A stretch of DNA of 64,000 bases from Nitzschia sp. pyKryTriq1 (lineage: Eukaryota > Bacillariophyta > Bacillariophyceae > Bacillariales > Bacillariaceae), in assembly GCA_956465555.1 (NCBI GenBank), contig OY101115.1:186001-250000 (forward strand). Direction: 5' to 3'. The number at the start of each line of letters is the position of its first letter. The first letter of the stretch is position 1. The position numbers and the translations under genes are program-made. Below are positions 44,401 through 53,367 of this stretch, piece after piece. Under the pieces are notes generated by a model. The model made no database searches. It worked only from the letters and a program-made list of their open reading frames with translations, and was not told the DNA's origin.

Positions 44401-46014
44401 TTCCAAGGCAATGGCTGTGATTCGTTGCAAGGATTGGACTCTTGTACCACAACCTGCTACACTACTGTTCCCGCGCCGCACCTCGAAGGAATCGCTGCAT
44501 CGAGCTGCGGCATCTGGTCGCGCCGCCAGACATTCCAGAGTAGCGAGTGGAAGGGTAACCGGCAACATTTCGTACTCTTCATCACCGAGGAACTCAAAGT
44601 GCATGGGCTCTGGTTCGTACCACTGGAGAATAATATGATTCCCCGTGGCATTGGCTGCCCTGTAGATTTGCTCAATGTGTGCCGACGAATATCCTCCCAC
44701 GGGAGGGACGGGTCCATCGCGGGCGAGTCCCACAATGTCGTTCCAATAGAGTTGGGCATCCAAGGAGACGGACCAAGTACATTCCGGTGTCACGATATGC
44801 CCTGTACAAGTTGTGGGATTCAGAGTACAATTGTTGGCATCCGTGGCGGCAAAGTATCCATTGTACAAGCCGCCACTTTCAAAATACAAGTCCCGTTCCT
44901 CTGGTACTGGAAACCGCGCCGCGGTCGATGACGGTTCCGAACATGCCGATTCGGACACTTGTTCACAATACTCCGCCCATGTCATGGGACGTAAGAAGGT
45001 TTCTGCCAAGAGTTGCCGATTCGCTTCACCCGCCAGTCCAAACCAAATGGTAAATTGGGGGAACTCTCGTGCCGTACGCGATGGAATATACAATCCAGAA
45101 CGTCCCAAAAGTCCATTCCCCGTCGGAGGTTGAATAGTATTGTTTGCAATCAAGGGAACGTACTCCGTGGCTTGACCCTGCCATACCTCCGGTAGAACAT
45201 CCACACAGGGTGCTGCGATGGAAGAACAATCGTCTCTTTTGCGTTGATTGACAGTCGTTGTTTCTCCTGCCACAATATTGGCTCGCTGGAGTGCCTCAAA
45301 AGGATAGGCCACGGGAGAAAACAGCCAATCGATATTCTCACTGTAAAAGCTAGCCAAGGGTGTATCGGACGAAGTCAATCCGACCGTTGTAGGGACATCC
45401 ATGAATTCGGATAACACAATTTGATAAATCCAAGACAAGATAATACTGCTCTCCCAATTGGACTGGTGAATGCGAACTTCCGGATACACATCATCAAATG
45501 GAGAGCGCACACAAGTATTCGTATCACTGTCACCTTCATCATCATCAACAGCAGCAGCATCCTGCTCGCCGTCCTTCTGTCCCCAAAGCGCTCGTTTATC
45601 ATCCGAGTTGCAGACTCGCTTTTTGGCAGGAAGAAGAGATCCGGCTGATGATGCTGGTGAGTTGGATTCGTCTCCTTCTGATCCTTGAAGTGACCTCCGA
45701 GTTTGCGGCTGCTGCTGCTGCGGCTGCGGATTTTCTTGCAGAGTACGGAAACATCCTTGTTGAAATGGATTCGAACAAGTCTTGCTTGCCGGCAAGCATA
45801 CGGTCGTTTTCATTTGATACACCGCTTGGCACTCTTCATTGGTTTCACAGGAAACCGAGCCTTGAACTGGCTGGAGAAGAAGAATCAGCAGCATCAAGAT
45901 AATATTATTCAGCACAAGAAACATTCCTGCTCGTAACGACATCAGCGCAGCAGTTTTTGGCATCATGTTGGTGGTGGTGGTGGTGGTGGTGGTGTCGAAC
46001 AGCGAGAACTTCAT
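41419..46014 (-). CDS. Receptor-phosphatase fusion: OpuAC-like ectodomain, class C 7TM, inositol 5-phosphatase, C2
   Basis: Single exon, ATG at 46014, 1531 residues. A signal peptide/anchor (about 26-50) precedes a short Cys-rich part, then a type 2 periplasmic-binding region (about 175-615) resembling glycine-betaine-binding OpuAC proteins: NWESSIILSWIYQIVLSEFM, LLGRSGLYIPSRT, NHIILQWYEPEPMHFEF, CIWVSENQKQL. Seven helices follow (about 630-652, 664-686, 695-716, 741-762, 804-824, 838-860, 870-894) with class C receptor marks FRFRHTKSMVFAQP and LVKTAKINQLI. The 5-phosphatase spans about 950-1300 (GMQEATW, FFLGDLNFR, RIPSYTDRIL, SDHKP, all catalytic signatures kept) and a C2 domain about 1305-1475 (GKSDPYVM, NPHWKGE). 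I infer a plasma-membrane receptor whose cytosolic arm hydrolyses phosphoinositides. Confidence 0.92.
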   Translation of the reverse strand: MKFSLFDTTTTTTTTNMMPKTAALMSLRAGMFLVLNNIILMLLILLLQPVQGSVSCETNEECQAVYQMKTTVCLPASKTCSNPFQQGCFRTLQENPQPQQQQPQTRRSLQGSEGDESNSPASSAGSLLPAKKRVCNSDDKRALWGQKDGEQDAAAVDDDEGDSDTNTCVRSPFDDVYPEVRIHQSNWESSIILSWIYQIVLSEFMDVPTTVGLTSSDTPLASFYSENIDWLFSPVAYPFEALQRANIVAGETTTVNQRKRDDCSSIAAPCVDVLPEVWQGQATEYVPLIANNTIQPPTGNGLLGRSGLYIPSRTAREFPQFTIWFGLAGEANRQLLAETFLRPMTWAEYCEQVSESACSEPSSTAARFPVPEERDLYFESGGLYNGYFAATDANNCTLNPTTCTGHIVTPECTWSVSLDAQLYWNDIVGLARDGPVPPVGGYSSAHIEQIYRAANATGNHIILQWYEPEPMHFEFLGDEEYEMLPVTLPLATLECLAARPDAAARCSDSFEVRRGNSSVAGCGTRVQSLQRITAIALEEHTTSLPEVDQSPAYEFLKHIQVTNLDLLSIIRRWKLKNKHQERLGKVYDPIGSIRESVCIWVSENQKQLQSFIPTGYPRILVERSDYSAWYMIMARAIGGVVACIAFLGFFAVFRFRHTKSMVFAQPIFLQLILLGFCMVSIGAVFYTTTPQKSHCLASIWLIVLGYTIELVPVLVKTAKINQLIRSYTKTQRRIQLNRHTMLCQVAGVVACVVAYLIAWTLIDPPTIEENRTLKTTTSVDDGGRSESITLVESDVRCSAETSVWRYVAFAWQAILLILAAFLAFQSRDIMAQLNESKSLAVMVYSHSLFIILRGVCTVFYIQDIFPSSTSAAIMSLVFSLDTLTAMGIYVIPKLLVSRKAEPYKPGMLSSTIGPTKSSLINEDEAVQEEDDNPEHATTLGGIRHHVPRPLSILVCSANMGNKGPTPESLEAWIPPGGCSDRIKALPDDDETGDEPKYMLDKMQTFDLIAIGMQEATWTSSVKESTGSANNAKKEITEEEVLNALEEANTAQLREMVQEVLGDSYYQIADERRGQMRLHLWAKRKIAQAITEVKISGANTGIGNVLANKGGIVGTVYFQKTRISFVTAHLAAHEGESHYKARCDNIRSILREAKTFDISASAKFDVPTSSHYTFFLGDLNFRTRFENEHSHEEKVELTRNLIESASYPSLYELDELQQGLKKEDFLAGFETLPCPFPPTFKVERDSGYTYKEQRIPSYTDRILFHTSPGLREHLKALSYEACSDFITSDHKPIRGAFSLTPNAVLDSIHIDGDIHFDFTKIRCSNLPVTNTASGKSDPYVMILWDAAPFQSEQVAAWDFLRSLFSGTSRWPRTSFMSKTVNPHWKGEEIALSLKKTKLQPDGMLFLAVINYDKVRRRHEILGSTVFNVAELISTMMNCVATIDAAGEMEDRSLPFERRLLRDGLDAGCIKFTLRVKRHRPAPDAPSGNRKRRSSALGMIRGGLTRNWISTRFVGNSSQNDVVGSSRELPAHH

Positions 46015-47196
46015 GAGGCTGTATGTACAGTCTGTCTGTAATGACTGTTTTCTCAGCGTTATGATCGAGAAGTGTATTGATTATATTGCGTTGCTGCGTA
46101 TTATTGTTTGTCGAGGTTAAAAGGCAACAGAATCTCTCGTTTTTGACATGTGGTGATGAATATGAGTGGGTCTTTGTTCGTACGACCGATAGAGAGCTAC
46201 CGGTATTGGTACGGTACTTGATGTGCAGTACTACCGGTAGTACCGAGTACCGACCGGTAGCTTGTTTTGTCTCGTAGATCTCGCGTTGATTCATTGGGCT
46301 TCGCCATCTACTAGTACTCTCTACTAGCTACTAGTAGTAGGAGCAGTTGCGGATAAAGAGATGCGTCGCGACACAACAACAACAGCGACAAGATAACAAG
46401 CAAGTTCGTGCGATCTTGCCAAAAATAGACACGTCTCCAAAAGTATGTGGTAGAATCGAGCGAGCGAGCGTGGCCGCCAGCAGAGGCACGGGCGGGTTCG
46501 GGGCAAATAATACCGGTAGCGGTATGTAACAACGAAAGAGAAAATCCGCTCCGTCCGCCCGCCCATCCACCACAATGTACCAGTATTCGTACGAACGTAT
46601 TCGTGTATCCATAGTATCTATGTTGATGGATACCCGAAGGCTCAAAATTAAAAGAGACGATAGCGAGGCGCGGCATTAGTTCGCACCCTTTTTTAGAAGG
46701 GTGCGAAGTACAGTAATGTTCGTTCCCTTCAAGATGCATGTTCGTTCCCCCGCCGGTGCATGTGTTCGTTCCAGGACATAAACAATAAATATGACGAGAA
46801 CAATAATAAGAAATAAGACATGAGTTAATTATTTTAGAGATAAACTCACTCTTTTACATATTATACGCGGTACGTTGCAACAAAGCAAATAACAGAATTG
46901 AACTTTCGGAACAGCTATCTAGAGAGCAGCTGTGAAGATCCATACCGGTTTTGCGGGGACACGAAGGATCAAGGAAGGCTGCTTTACTGGTTCAGGATTG
47001 TGAAACGTTGTTGGGTGTTCTGGGTTCTGGCGCTGCGTTGGGTGATGATGTTCTGGGTTCTGGCCTCGCTCTCGCTTGAAGCGATGATCAAATCCATAAA
47101 AAACATCTGCTGTGAGCATGAAGCTAGACTATTGTGGTTTGATTACAAACAAATATAGTATACGCCAGTACACGTGCTACAGAACTTGAGATAAAA
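46015..47196. other. Divergent promoter region
   Basis: Lies between the receptor gene (-) and the YeeE-type gene (+). No gene. TACCGGTA occurs near 46229 and 46512, a strong hairpin at 46680-46707 and repeated TTCGTTCC words at 46717-46772. Confidence 0.55.
46680..46707. repeat. Perfect 11-bp hairpin
   Basis: Arms TTCGCACCCTT and AAGGGTGCGAA enclose the six-base loop TTTTAG. It is not next to any gene end. It may be a foldback remnant or a structured RNA piece; nothing decides this. Confidence 0.7.
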
Positions 47197-48459
47197 ATGT
47201 CAATGGTTGGCTTGAAGCTTGGGATTCCCCGAGTGGGACCTCTCGGGGGTTTCGCCGTAGGTGCATTGTCGGGATTACTCTTTGGATACGGCTTGGCGAA
47301 ATCGCGCTGTATCGAACCAAATGCCCTTCGAGGCCAAATGCTGTTTCGCAATCACCTAATGATGAAGCTTTTCATGGGTTGTGTTGTCACGGCGAACATT
47401 GGCAGCAATTTGTATCTGCTGTTCATGGGAGAATGGAACGATCCGTCGAATATTTTGCCTGTGGATTATTTCGAGCCACTGCTCGACGCCGTTGGCGGTG
47501 CCTGTTTGGGCTTTGGTATTGCTATTTCGGGTGGGTGTCCTGGCACATCTCCAACCGCGTTTGGTTTGGGATTGTGGCGACATGCCTTGGGAACCTTTGG
47601 CGGGTCCTTCTTTGGAACGTGGTTGTATGCGGTAACGCCGTCTTCTGTCTTGGAATGGTTTGCGGCCAGCAACCCGCACAGACTCACTTTGGCCGAGATG
47701 TTGGGAGTCGATTATCTCGCAGTGTCCATTGGTATGGATGCGATGATGTTGGGTGTGGTAGCTCTCTTGGACAACTTGTCTCCCCTGGAACAGGAATTTG
47801 ACTATGATCCCAAAACTATGCATATCGGATACAATCCTCTCAAGAACAAAACCACCCACAAAGCCTGGCATCCAACATGGGCAGGTACTCTCTTGGGAAT
47901 TGGATCCACCATTGGATACTTTGCTATGCGGTCTACCATGGGATCTTCCAGTGGTTTTTGGTCCATTCCAGGACTCCTCATGCGATGTTTGCCAGTGAAT
48001 CTGAGGAGTGTCCTGGACCCGAACGCTAGGTATGCCGATTTCTATGACCATGATTGGTCCCATCCGGCAACCATAAACGGACTCTACCGTGCGGCTTTGT
48101 TAGGTTTTATTCCTATCGGAGCCTATATATCTGCTGTTCAGTCCAACAGTTTGGGAGAAACCTTTGTCAGAGACTATTACGATGGTAAGAGTGAACACAA
48201 GAAAAGTAAAAAGGCGGACGGGGAGAAACTGGATGCTCTCGTTGTCTTGCAAAGTTTCGTGGGAGCGACGGTTTTCGCCTGGGGAGCCCGTCTTTCCCGC
48301 GGCTGTACCTCCGGTCACGGAGTATCTGGAATGGGCATTCAATCGCCTGCCTCTGTGACATATGTCTGTGGCGTCTTTGGCGTCGGAATAGCCACAGCCT
48401 ACATCCAATGGTTTGTTCGAAAGAGTGCTTTTGGAAGCAGCAAAGCCAAGAAATCGTAA
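47197..48459 (+). CDS. YeeE/YedE-family sulfur-compound transporter
   Basis: Single exon, ATG at 47197, 420 residues. It is a polytopic membrane protein with the paired cysteine motifs of the family: GGCPGTSPTAFG (Cys114) in the first half and RGCTSGHGVSGMG (Cys370) in the second. In bacterial TsuA/YeeE the pore cysteines relay thiosulfate through the membrane, so import of thiosulfate or a related sulfur compound is the likely role; the substrate in diatoms is unknown. Glycine-rich helices (LGGFAVGALSGLLFGYGLAK) and a charged loop (EHKKSKKADGEK) separate the two halves. No targeting peptide is clear. The absence of introns and a mostly bacterial family allow ancient transfer. Confidence 0.85.
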   Translation: MSMVGLKLGIPRVGPLGGFAVGALSGLLFGYGLAKSRCIEPNALRGQMLFRNHLMMKLFMGCVVTANIGSNLYLLFMGEWNDPSNILPVDYFEPLLDAVGGACLGFGIAISGGCPGTSPTAFGLGLWRHALGTFGGSFFGTWLYAVTPSSVLEWFAASNPHRLTLAEMLGVDYLAVSIGMDAMMLGVVALLDNLSPLEQEFDYDPKTMHIGYNPLKNKTTHKAWHPTWAGTLLGIGSTIGYFAMRSTMGSSSGFWSIPGLLMRCLPVNLRSVLDPNARYADFYDHDWSHPATINGLYRAALLGFIPIGAYISAVQSNSLGETFVRDYYDGKSEHKKSKKADGEKLDALVVLQSFVGATVFAWGARLSRGCTSGHGVSGMGIQSPASVTYVCGVFGVGIATAYIQWFVRKSAFGSSKAKKS

Positions 48460-49240
48460 ACGGATTCAACTTCTTGTTGACGAGGTGTACTACTAGTACA
48501 TGTTGCTGACGAGGTGTACTAGTACATGTATGCGGTGACTGTTTTCCTTGCTGGTATCAAAAACTACTGACTCAAAACGATTTTTGAATTAACCAGCCGC
48601 CAAAATGATAGTAGGAATAAAATCTTTAAATGTATAACGAAAGAAATGAATAGGAACTCGCCTGGCTACTATATCTCTTCCCGGCGGACGGAGGATCAGA
48701 CCCCAGAGGTCGATGCTACTTCGCGAGTTGATCTGAGCACCTCTCTCACATACTACAAGTATCCATGAGTAGTCTCAAGTCCGAGGTGTGTCTAGGAGTT
48801 GTTGCCTCCTGCTGTTGAGATTTCTTGATGCAGAGTAGACGGCGACGAGTTTTTGGTAAAAATCGAGGACTGCTAGAGTGTGACAGCAACTTACACTAGT
48901 CTACGTAAGCAAAATACTTCACGATGATTCTGCTTTACAGTACTACTACAAGCAGACGAAGTTCAAAGCCTGCACGATGCAAAAGAATCATCTTGTAAAG
49001 CCCGTACAACGTGTCGGTAGCTAATTTAAAAATTTCAATCCATGAGTTTCAGCACTATAATAGACAGTCTCTCAAACTGATGAACAGTACTACTTGCAAT
49101 AGCATCGTCCATCACTACTGCTACTCTACGAAACAAGAAAGGCAAGCAATGATGATACGATGCGGGTGGTGATAGGCATGCTATCTAGTAGCTCTACTCT
49201 ACTACTAGTAGTAGACTCGTTGTCGACTGGCTTGTTGTTA
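48460..49240. other. Convergent 3' flanks
   Basis: Lies between the YeeE-type gene (+) and the thioredoxin-reductase-like gene (-). A short imperfect direct repeat (GACGAGGTGTACTA.. to GTACATGT) occurs twice at 48480-48529. No gene. Confidence 0.55.
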
Positions 49241-50467
49241 CTATTTGTGAATCCAATCGACCTTGACACTTTTGCGTCCTTTGAGGTACTTGTCAATGGA
49301 CATTGCTGCGATGCAACCATCGGAGGCTGCCACCACGACTTGCTTGAATGCGGTGTTGCGAATGTCCCCAATCGCAAACACGCCCTTGACATTCGTTTCC
49401 ATATCCTCGTTGACCATGACACCACCGTCTTCCTTGTAGTCGACCTTGCTCCCAATAAAGTCTGTGATTGGTTTAGATCCTCCACCGGCAGCGTAAATGA
49501 ATGCCCCTTCTACAGGAATAATATCGTTTTCTTCTATATCTTTTCGCTTGACTTCAATTCCAGTAACTCCGCTCACATCCCCTTGAACACTCACGAGGCG
49601 CGTCAAAGGCCAGTGCTTCACATTGTCTCGAGACAATAGCTCTTGCACATGTTCGTCGTCTTCGGGTCTCGGTGCGGAGGGAGTCACCCAATGGACGGTA
49701 GATGCGAATTTGGTCAAAAACGTGGCTTCTTCCATGGCTTCCAGATTCATCCCATACACAGCGACTTCACTATCTCGATAAAAGGCTCCATCACATGTCG
49801 CACAATAACTCACACCTTGCCCAAGATAGGTATCTTCTCCCGGAAAGGGAGGTGATACACGGCCCATGGCTCCAGTGGCCAGGACCAGTGATCTCGCCTT
49901 GAACGTTCCATCGGGTGTGTAGACGATTTTACTGTGCGTGTCGGAATTACCGCCTTCTTCGATATCGATCATAAAGACTTGGGATCTACGATAATCACAA
50001 CCATAATCAATAGCTTGTTTTCGCATTTGATCCAACAGCTCTTGGCCTGTCATAGACTTGTCGACTCCTGGATAGTTGGCAATATGAGAGGTGATTGCCA
50101 GAGCCCCGACAGCAGGATTTTTATCGAGGATGACAGTGTGAAGGTCGGCACGGGCCGTGTAGAGGGCACAGGTACATCCTGCCGGCCCACCGCCCACAAT
50201 CACAACATCACACTCTACCACATCCATCATGAACAAGCCAGAGCAGGACGAGGACGAAGACGATGATGCTGATGATCGTCTTTTCGCAGTCGTTCGCCGT
50301 GTGACATCAACATTATAGTGCTGTTGCTTTGTTCTTGCTTGCTGTGCTGCTGCCGCCCTCTGAAATCTAGCAGCATTCAACGATGTAATAGTAAAGGAGG
50401 AAACGTCTCCTACTACATACGACCACGCCAAACATAAAAGACCAACTTTCTTCATGGTGCCTCGCAT
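49241..50467 (-). CDS. Plastid-type thioredoxin-reductase-like flavoenzyme
   Basis: Single exon. ATGs at 50650, 50467 and 50455 are in frame; I choose 50467 (MRGTMKKVGLLCLAWSYVVG, 408 residues) because it begins the signal peptide. The sequence SS|F at residues 23-25 followed by a Ser/Arg/Ala-rich transit-like stretch is the bipartite plastid presequence of diatoms. The enzyme has the FAD fold GGGPAGCTCALYTARA (about 92-107), LATGAMGR, the redox pair CATC (Cys222, Cys225) in SYCATCDGAFYR, and GVFAIGDIRN. It should move electrons from NADPH or ferredoxin through FAD to a thiol partner. The NADP-binding GxGxxA motif is altered (VAVYGMNLEAMEEA), so the donor is uncertain; the protein may be an NTR-like rather than a classical NTR. 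Confidence 0.9.
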   Translation of the reverse strand: MRGTMKKVGLLCLAWSYVVGDVSSFTITSLNAARFQRAAAAQQARTKQQHYNVDVTRRTTAKRRSSASSSSSSSCSGLFMMDVVECDVVIVGGGPAGCTCALYTARADLHTVILDKNPAVGALAITSHIANYPGVDKSMTGQELLDQMRKQAIDYGCDYRRSQVFMIDIEEGGNSDTHSKIVYTPDGTFKARSLVLATGAMGRVSPPFPGEDTYLGQGVSYCATCDGAFYRDSEVAVYGMNLEAMEEATFLTKFASTVHWVTPSAPRPEDDEHVQELLSRDNVKHWPLTRLVSVQGDVSGVTGIEVKRKDIEENDIIPVEGAFIYAAGGGSKPITDFIGSKVDYKEDGGVMVNEDMETNVKGVFAIGDIRNTAFKQVVVAASDGCIAAMSIDKYLKGRKSVKVDWIHK

Positions 50468-50841
50468 TTCTTTAGTGTGACGATGTTGACGACGACGATG
50501 AGAAACAAACAAACAATACTGTGTAATAGCCGATATAGTTGATATATGATCGGTTCTTTGGATTTTGAAATCGGATTTTGTTGACATTGATGATGCGTTG
50601 TGATGACAGTAGAGGCTTCTTCGCGTTGTTTTCGAAGATACGCGCGTCATACGTCATCGGTCGGAAATAGTCAGCAGATCTGCGTGTGAACCTGACGACG
50701 CGCGCTTCGCACGTGTTCTCTACTTGTATGGCCGCTGCAGTGTCCTGTCGACGTCATTGGTCTGTCCTTCCATCCTGTCGACGTCAGCCTGACACTGCGT
50801 GACGTCATAGCGTTCCAACTAGGTACCCATAGTGACATTTT
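50468..50841. other. Intergenic
   Basis: Upstream flank of the thioredoxin-reductase-like gene, continuing into GACGTCA-rich words at 50748-50812 beside the recombinase element. No gene. Confidence 0.5.
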
Positions 50842-50904
50842 TTGTAGTAGCGGAGCAACAGGAGGGAAGGCCAGACGAAATCCGTTGGACGAAAGCATGC
50901 GTGA
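50842..50904 (+). repeat. Split direct repeat A1
   Basis: 63 bp, identical to 51642-51704. Left end of the recombinase element. Confidence 0.9.
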
Positions 50905-51512
50905 AGTCAACCCGGATGACACGCCAAAGTTGGCCATCGCATTCCCTACCGGCAAGGGGGAAGATCCGAAAGTGGCCATACCCTTGTCCCTACCCATGGG
51001 GTGGACAGAGAGCCCACCTTGGTTTTGCGCCGCCACTGAAACCATCGTGGACTTGTGCAATGATTATTGTGGAACCTCTTGGGACCCTCCCATACATCGA
51101 CTAGAGGGCGACGCGTCCCACACTCCTTCCGAAGGGCATGAAACTCTCGTGATACGGGATTCCCCGCCGACCAAGTCACCGCCCGATCCATGCGAGCGGG
51201 AGGAGCCATGGCTCTCCTCTGCGGTCGCATTGACTCGGACACCATCAAGCTCGTTGGACGATGGAGATCGGACGCGATGTTCCGCTACCTTCACGCCCAA
51301 GCTCTCCCAATCGTCAAGCAACTAGCCAAAACCATGCTACGGCATGGCAACTTCACCCTCGCTCCCGGCGCCGACGCCCCCGCCGACGTCGGGCCACTCC
51401 TAGCTCAGTGAATCTCCATTCTTTTCCTTTCTCTTTCCATTCTTTGCCTTTCTCTTTCCCACCCGCGCCCATCCGGGCGCTCTTTACCCACCCACGTTCT
51501 GGCCGAACAAGG

Positions 51513-51643
51513 GATCTTTGAGTGGATACATGCAAGGCTGGTGCGTGGACTCACCCGACTACTAGTCCACACACCACCATTCCACAAACCACTCTATGCT
51601 TTACCGCACGCATTGCAATGCTACGTAGGTGGCGATAGCCATT
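51513..51643 (+). repeat. Split direct repeat B1
   Basis: 131 bp, identical to 51903-52033. It directly abuts A2 on its right (sharing two bases), forming the internal B1-A2 junction typical of PAT-type elements. Confidence 0.9.
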
Positions 51644-51704
51644 GTAGTAGCGGAGCAACAGGAGGGAAGGCCAGACGAAATCCGTTGGACGAAAGCATGC
51701 GTGA
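51642..51704 (+). repeat. Split direct repeat A2
   Basis: 63 bp, identical to A1 at 50842-50904. Confidence 0.9.
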
Positions 51705-51902
51705 GTTGAGAGAGGAGCAGCGGCCAGCGCAGCAACAAACTAGCAACAGCGGCGATCGACCGGCTCCTCTCACTTTCTTTTTGTTGTTGTTACTGAACAC
51801 CGGAACGACGGTACCAGTAACAACAACAAGCTCTCACGAGCGGCATATCGTTGCCACTCTAGTAGAATAGAATGCTAAACCACCACCAGCCCCAACCACC
51901 TC

Positions 51903-52033
51903 GATCTTTGAGTGGATACATGCAAGGCTGGTGCGTGGACTCACCCGACTACTAGTCCACACACCACCATTCCACAAACCACTCTATGCTTTACCGCACG
52001 CATTGCAATGCTACGTAGGTGGCGATAGCCATT
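51903..52033 (+). repeat. Split direct repeat B2
   Basis: 131 bp, identical to B1. It marks the right end of the element, about 250 bp upstream of the next gene's ATG. Confidence 0.9.
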
Positions 52034-52284
52034 TTAAGTGCGCCAAAGTTGAAGCAAAGAGCGCAAAAGGTTGAAATAACACCATGAGCGCGCCAGAATT
52101 GGATGCTACTACTACGACAGTATGGTACTGTAATAAGAAAAGTTACGCGAAAAGCACAAAAGACTAAAAGACCGACTGCGTCGCCATAACCAAAACAACA
52201 ACACACAATATACTAGTACGCATACCTTTATTACGTAACAAAACAACAATTGATCTACGAGTATATTGTAGCAAAAGTCTCTCG

Positions 52285-53196
52285 ATGCGTCTCTATAATA
52301 CTGTGTTATCCCGCCTATCACTCCTTCATTATTTCCTCTTCCTTCATCAGGAACTGATGCTGGTGGTGTTCACCGATTCCTTCCCCTTGTCGGTGTCTAA
52401 TATTAATACCAAATTCAAAAAATCATCCCATCACCGACCACCACCACCACCACCATCATCATCATCATCGCCTCTTACCAGCAATAATCCTTCTACAGTC
52501 AAAAGTTATCTTTTGGCTACCGAAAAGGACAGCACTTCTTCGACATCGGCATCATCATCATCATCATCATCAGGTGCTGCGGAGGATGCTGTTTGGTGGG
52601 ATTGGGAGGCAGTGGCATCCACGGTGTTCCGCAATGATTCACGGCCTATAGTTCTATTTGACGGTGTTTGCAATTTGTGCAGTGCTTCCACCAATTTCGC
52701 CATTGATCGGGATCCCGAAGGTACGTTCGCAGAAAGAAATGATGCTTCTTGTTTAGTCGTTTAATACAGAATGATATTTGATTGTTCCTTTGACGAACGT
52801 TTGCTCATCTACCACTTTTTGTTCTTCTACACATTGTATGTATGTATGTATACAGCAAACTTACGATTTGCATCCCTGCAAAGTACAGTCGGCAAATCCC
52901 TCTTGATTCGGTCGGGCCGAGATCCCGATGATTTTTCCAGTATCGTCTTTTGCGCTCCCGACGGGGAGGCCTTTGTGAATTCCGAAGCCGTACTGAAGAT
53001 TGCCCAGAATTTAGTAGGGCCTCTGCCTTGGGGGGTGGGACGGGTGGGTCCATGGATACCTACTTGGCTACGGGATCGTATCTTTGCCTATGTTTCCAAG
53101 AATCGATACCGACTCATGGGAGGCGACTACGATTCTTGTCGATTAGACTTTGATGGAGAGTATGATGGTCGATTTGTGTCGGATCCAGAATTATAG
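52285..53196 (+). CDS. DCC-family thiol oxidoreductase-like protein (DUF393)
   Basis: Exons 52285-52720 and 52856-53196; intron 52721-52855 (135 bp, GTACGT donor, ACAG acceptor). 258 residues from ATG 52285. The first 110 residues have a hydrophobic start (LSRLSLLHYFLFLHQELMLV) and P/S-rich linker, probably targeting. The DCC domain begins with PIVLFDGVCNLCSASTNFAI, showing the DGxCxxC motif, and continues after the splice with FASLQSTVGKSLLIRS and SIVFCAPDGEAFVNSEAVL. It ends in a conserved-looking RDRIFAYVSKNRYRLMGG. Members are thioredoxin-fold proteins of largely unknown substrate. It converges with the NTF2-like gene, 171 bp between stops. Confidence 0.87.
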
Positions 53197-53277
53197 TAAC
53201 ACAACACACGAACGAGGATGATCTTATTCTTCGGCAGAACAAGAATATGCGGTAGTATATAGTACTTTATCCATGAC

Positions 53278-53304
53278 AAGGCAGGCAGGCAGGCAGGCAG
53301 GCAG
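53278..53304. repeat. (GGCA)n microsatellite
   Basis: About six GGCA units in the short gap between two convergent genes. Confidence 0.85.
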
Positions 53305-53367
53305 ACACACGCAGACATGGCTCAAGAATCGATGCTACACAGTGTTGTTTTGGAATTACTTTCTTTA

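Larger units (their letters stand above)
50842..52033 (+). mobile_element. Tyrosine-recombinase (DIRS/PAT-like) retrotransposon remnant
   Basis: A small fossil element recognised by its parts. Left of centre is a reverse-transcriptase-like piece (PLSLPMGWTESPPWFCAATE), followed by the end of a tyrosine-recombinase domain (IKLVGRWRSDAMFRYLHAQA). The flanking repeats have the order A1 - internal part - B1 - A2 - B2, the split direct repeats of PAT-type DIRS elements. It is broken: only scraps of the coding part remain and the whole is far below the several kilobases usual for the family. Both repeat pairs are identical, so insertion is recent. Confidence 0.75.

Noticed and set aside
46311-46739. 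Minus-strand ORFs with hydrophobic ends
   Set aside because: Three overlapping frames over the same bases, and none has family similarity.
46898-47158. 86-codon ORF before the YeeE-type gene
   Set aside because: The apparent hydrophobic pattern comes from a short internal DNA repeat (TTCTGGGTTCTGG), not a protein family.
50671-51060. Minus-strand ORF across the left part of the recombinase element
   Set aside because: It is a shadow of the plus-strand element and has no domain.
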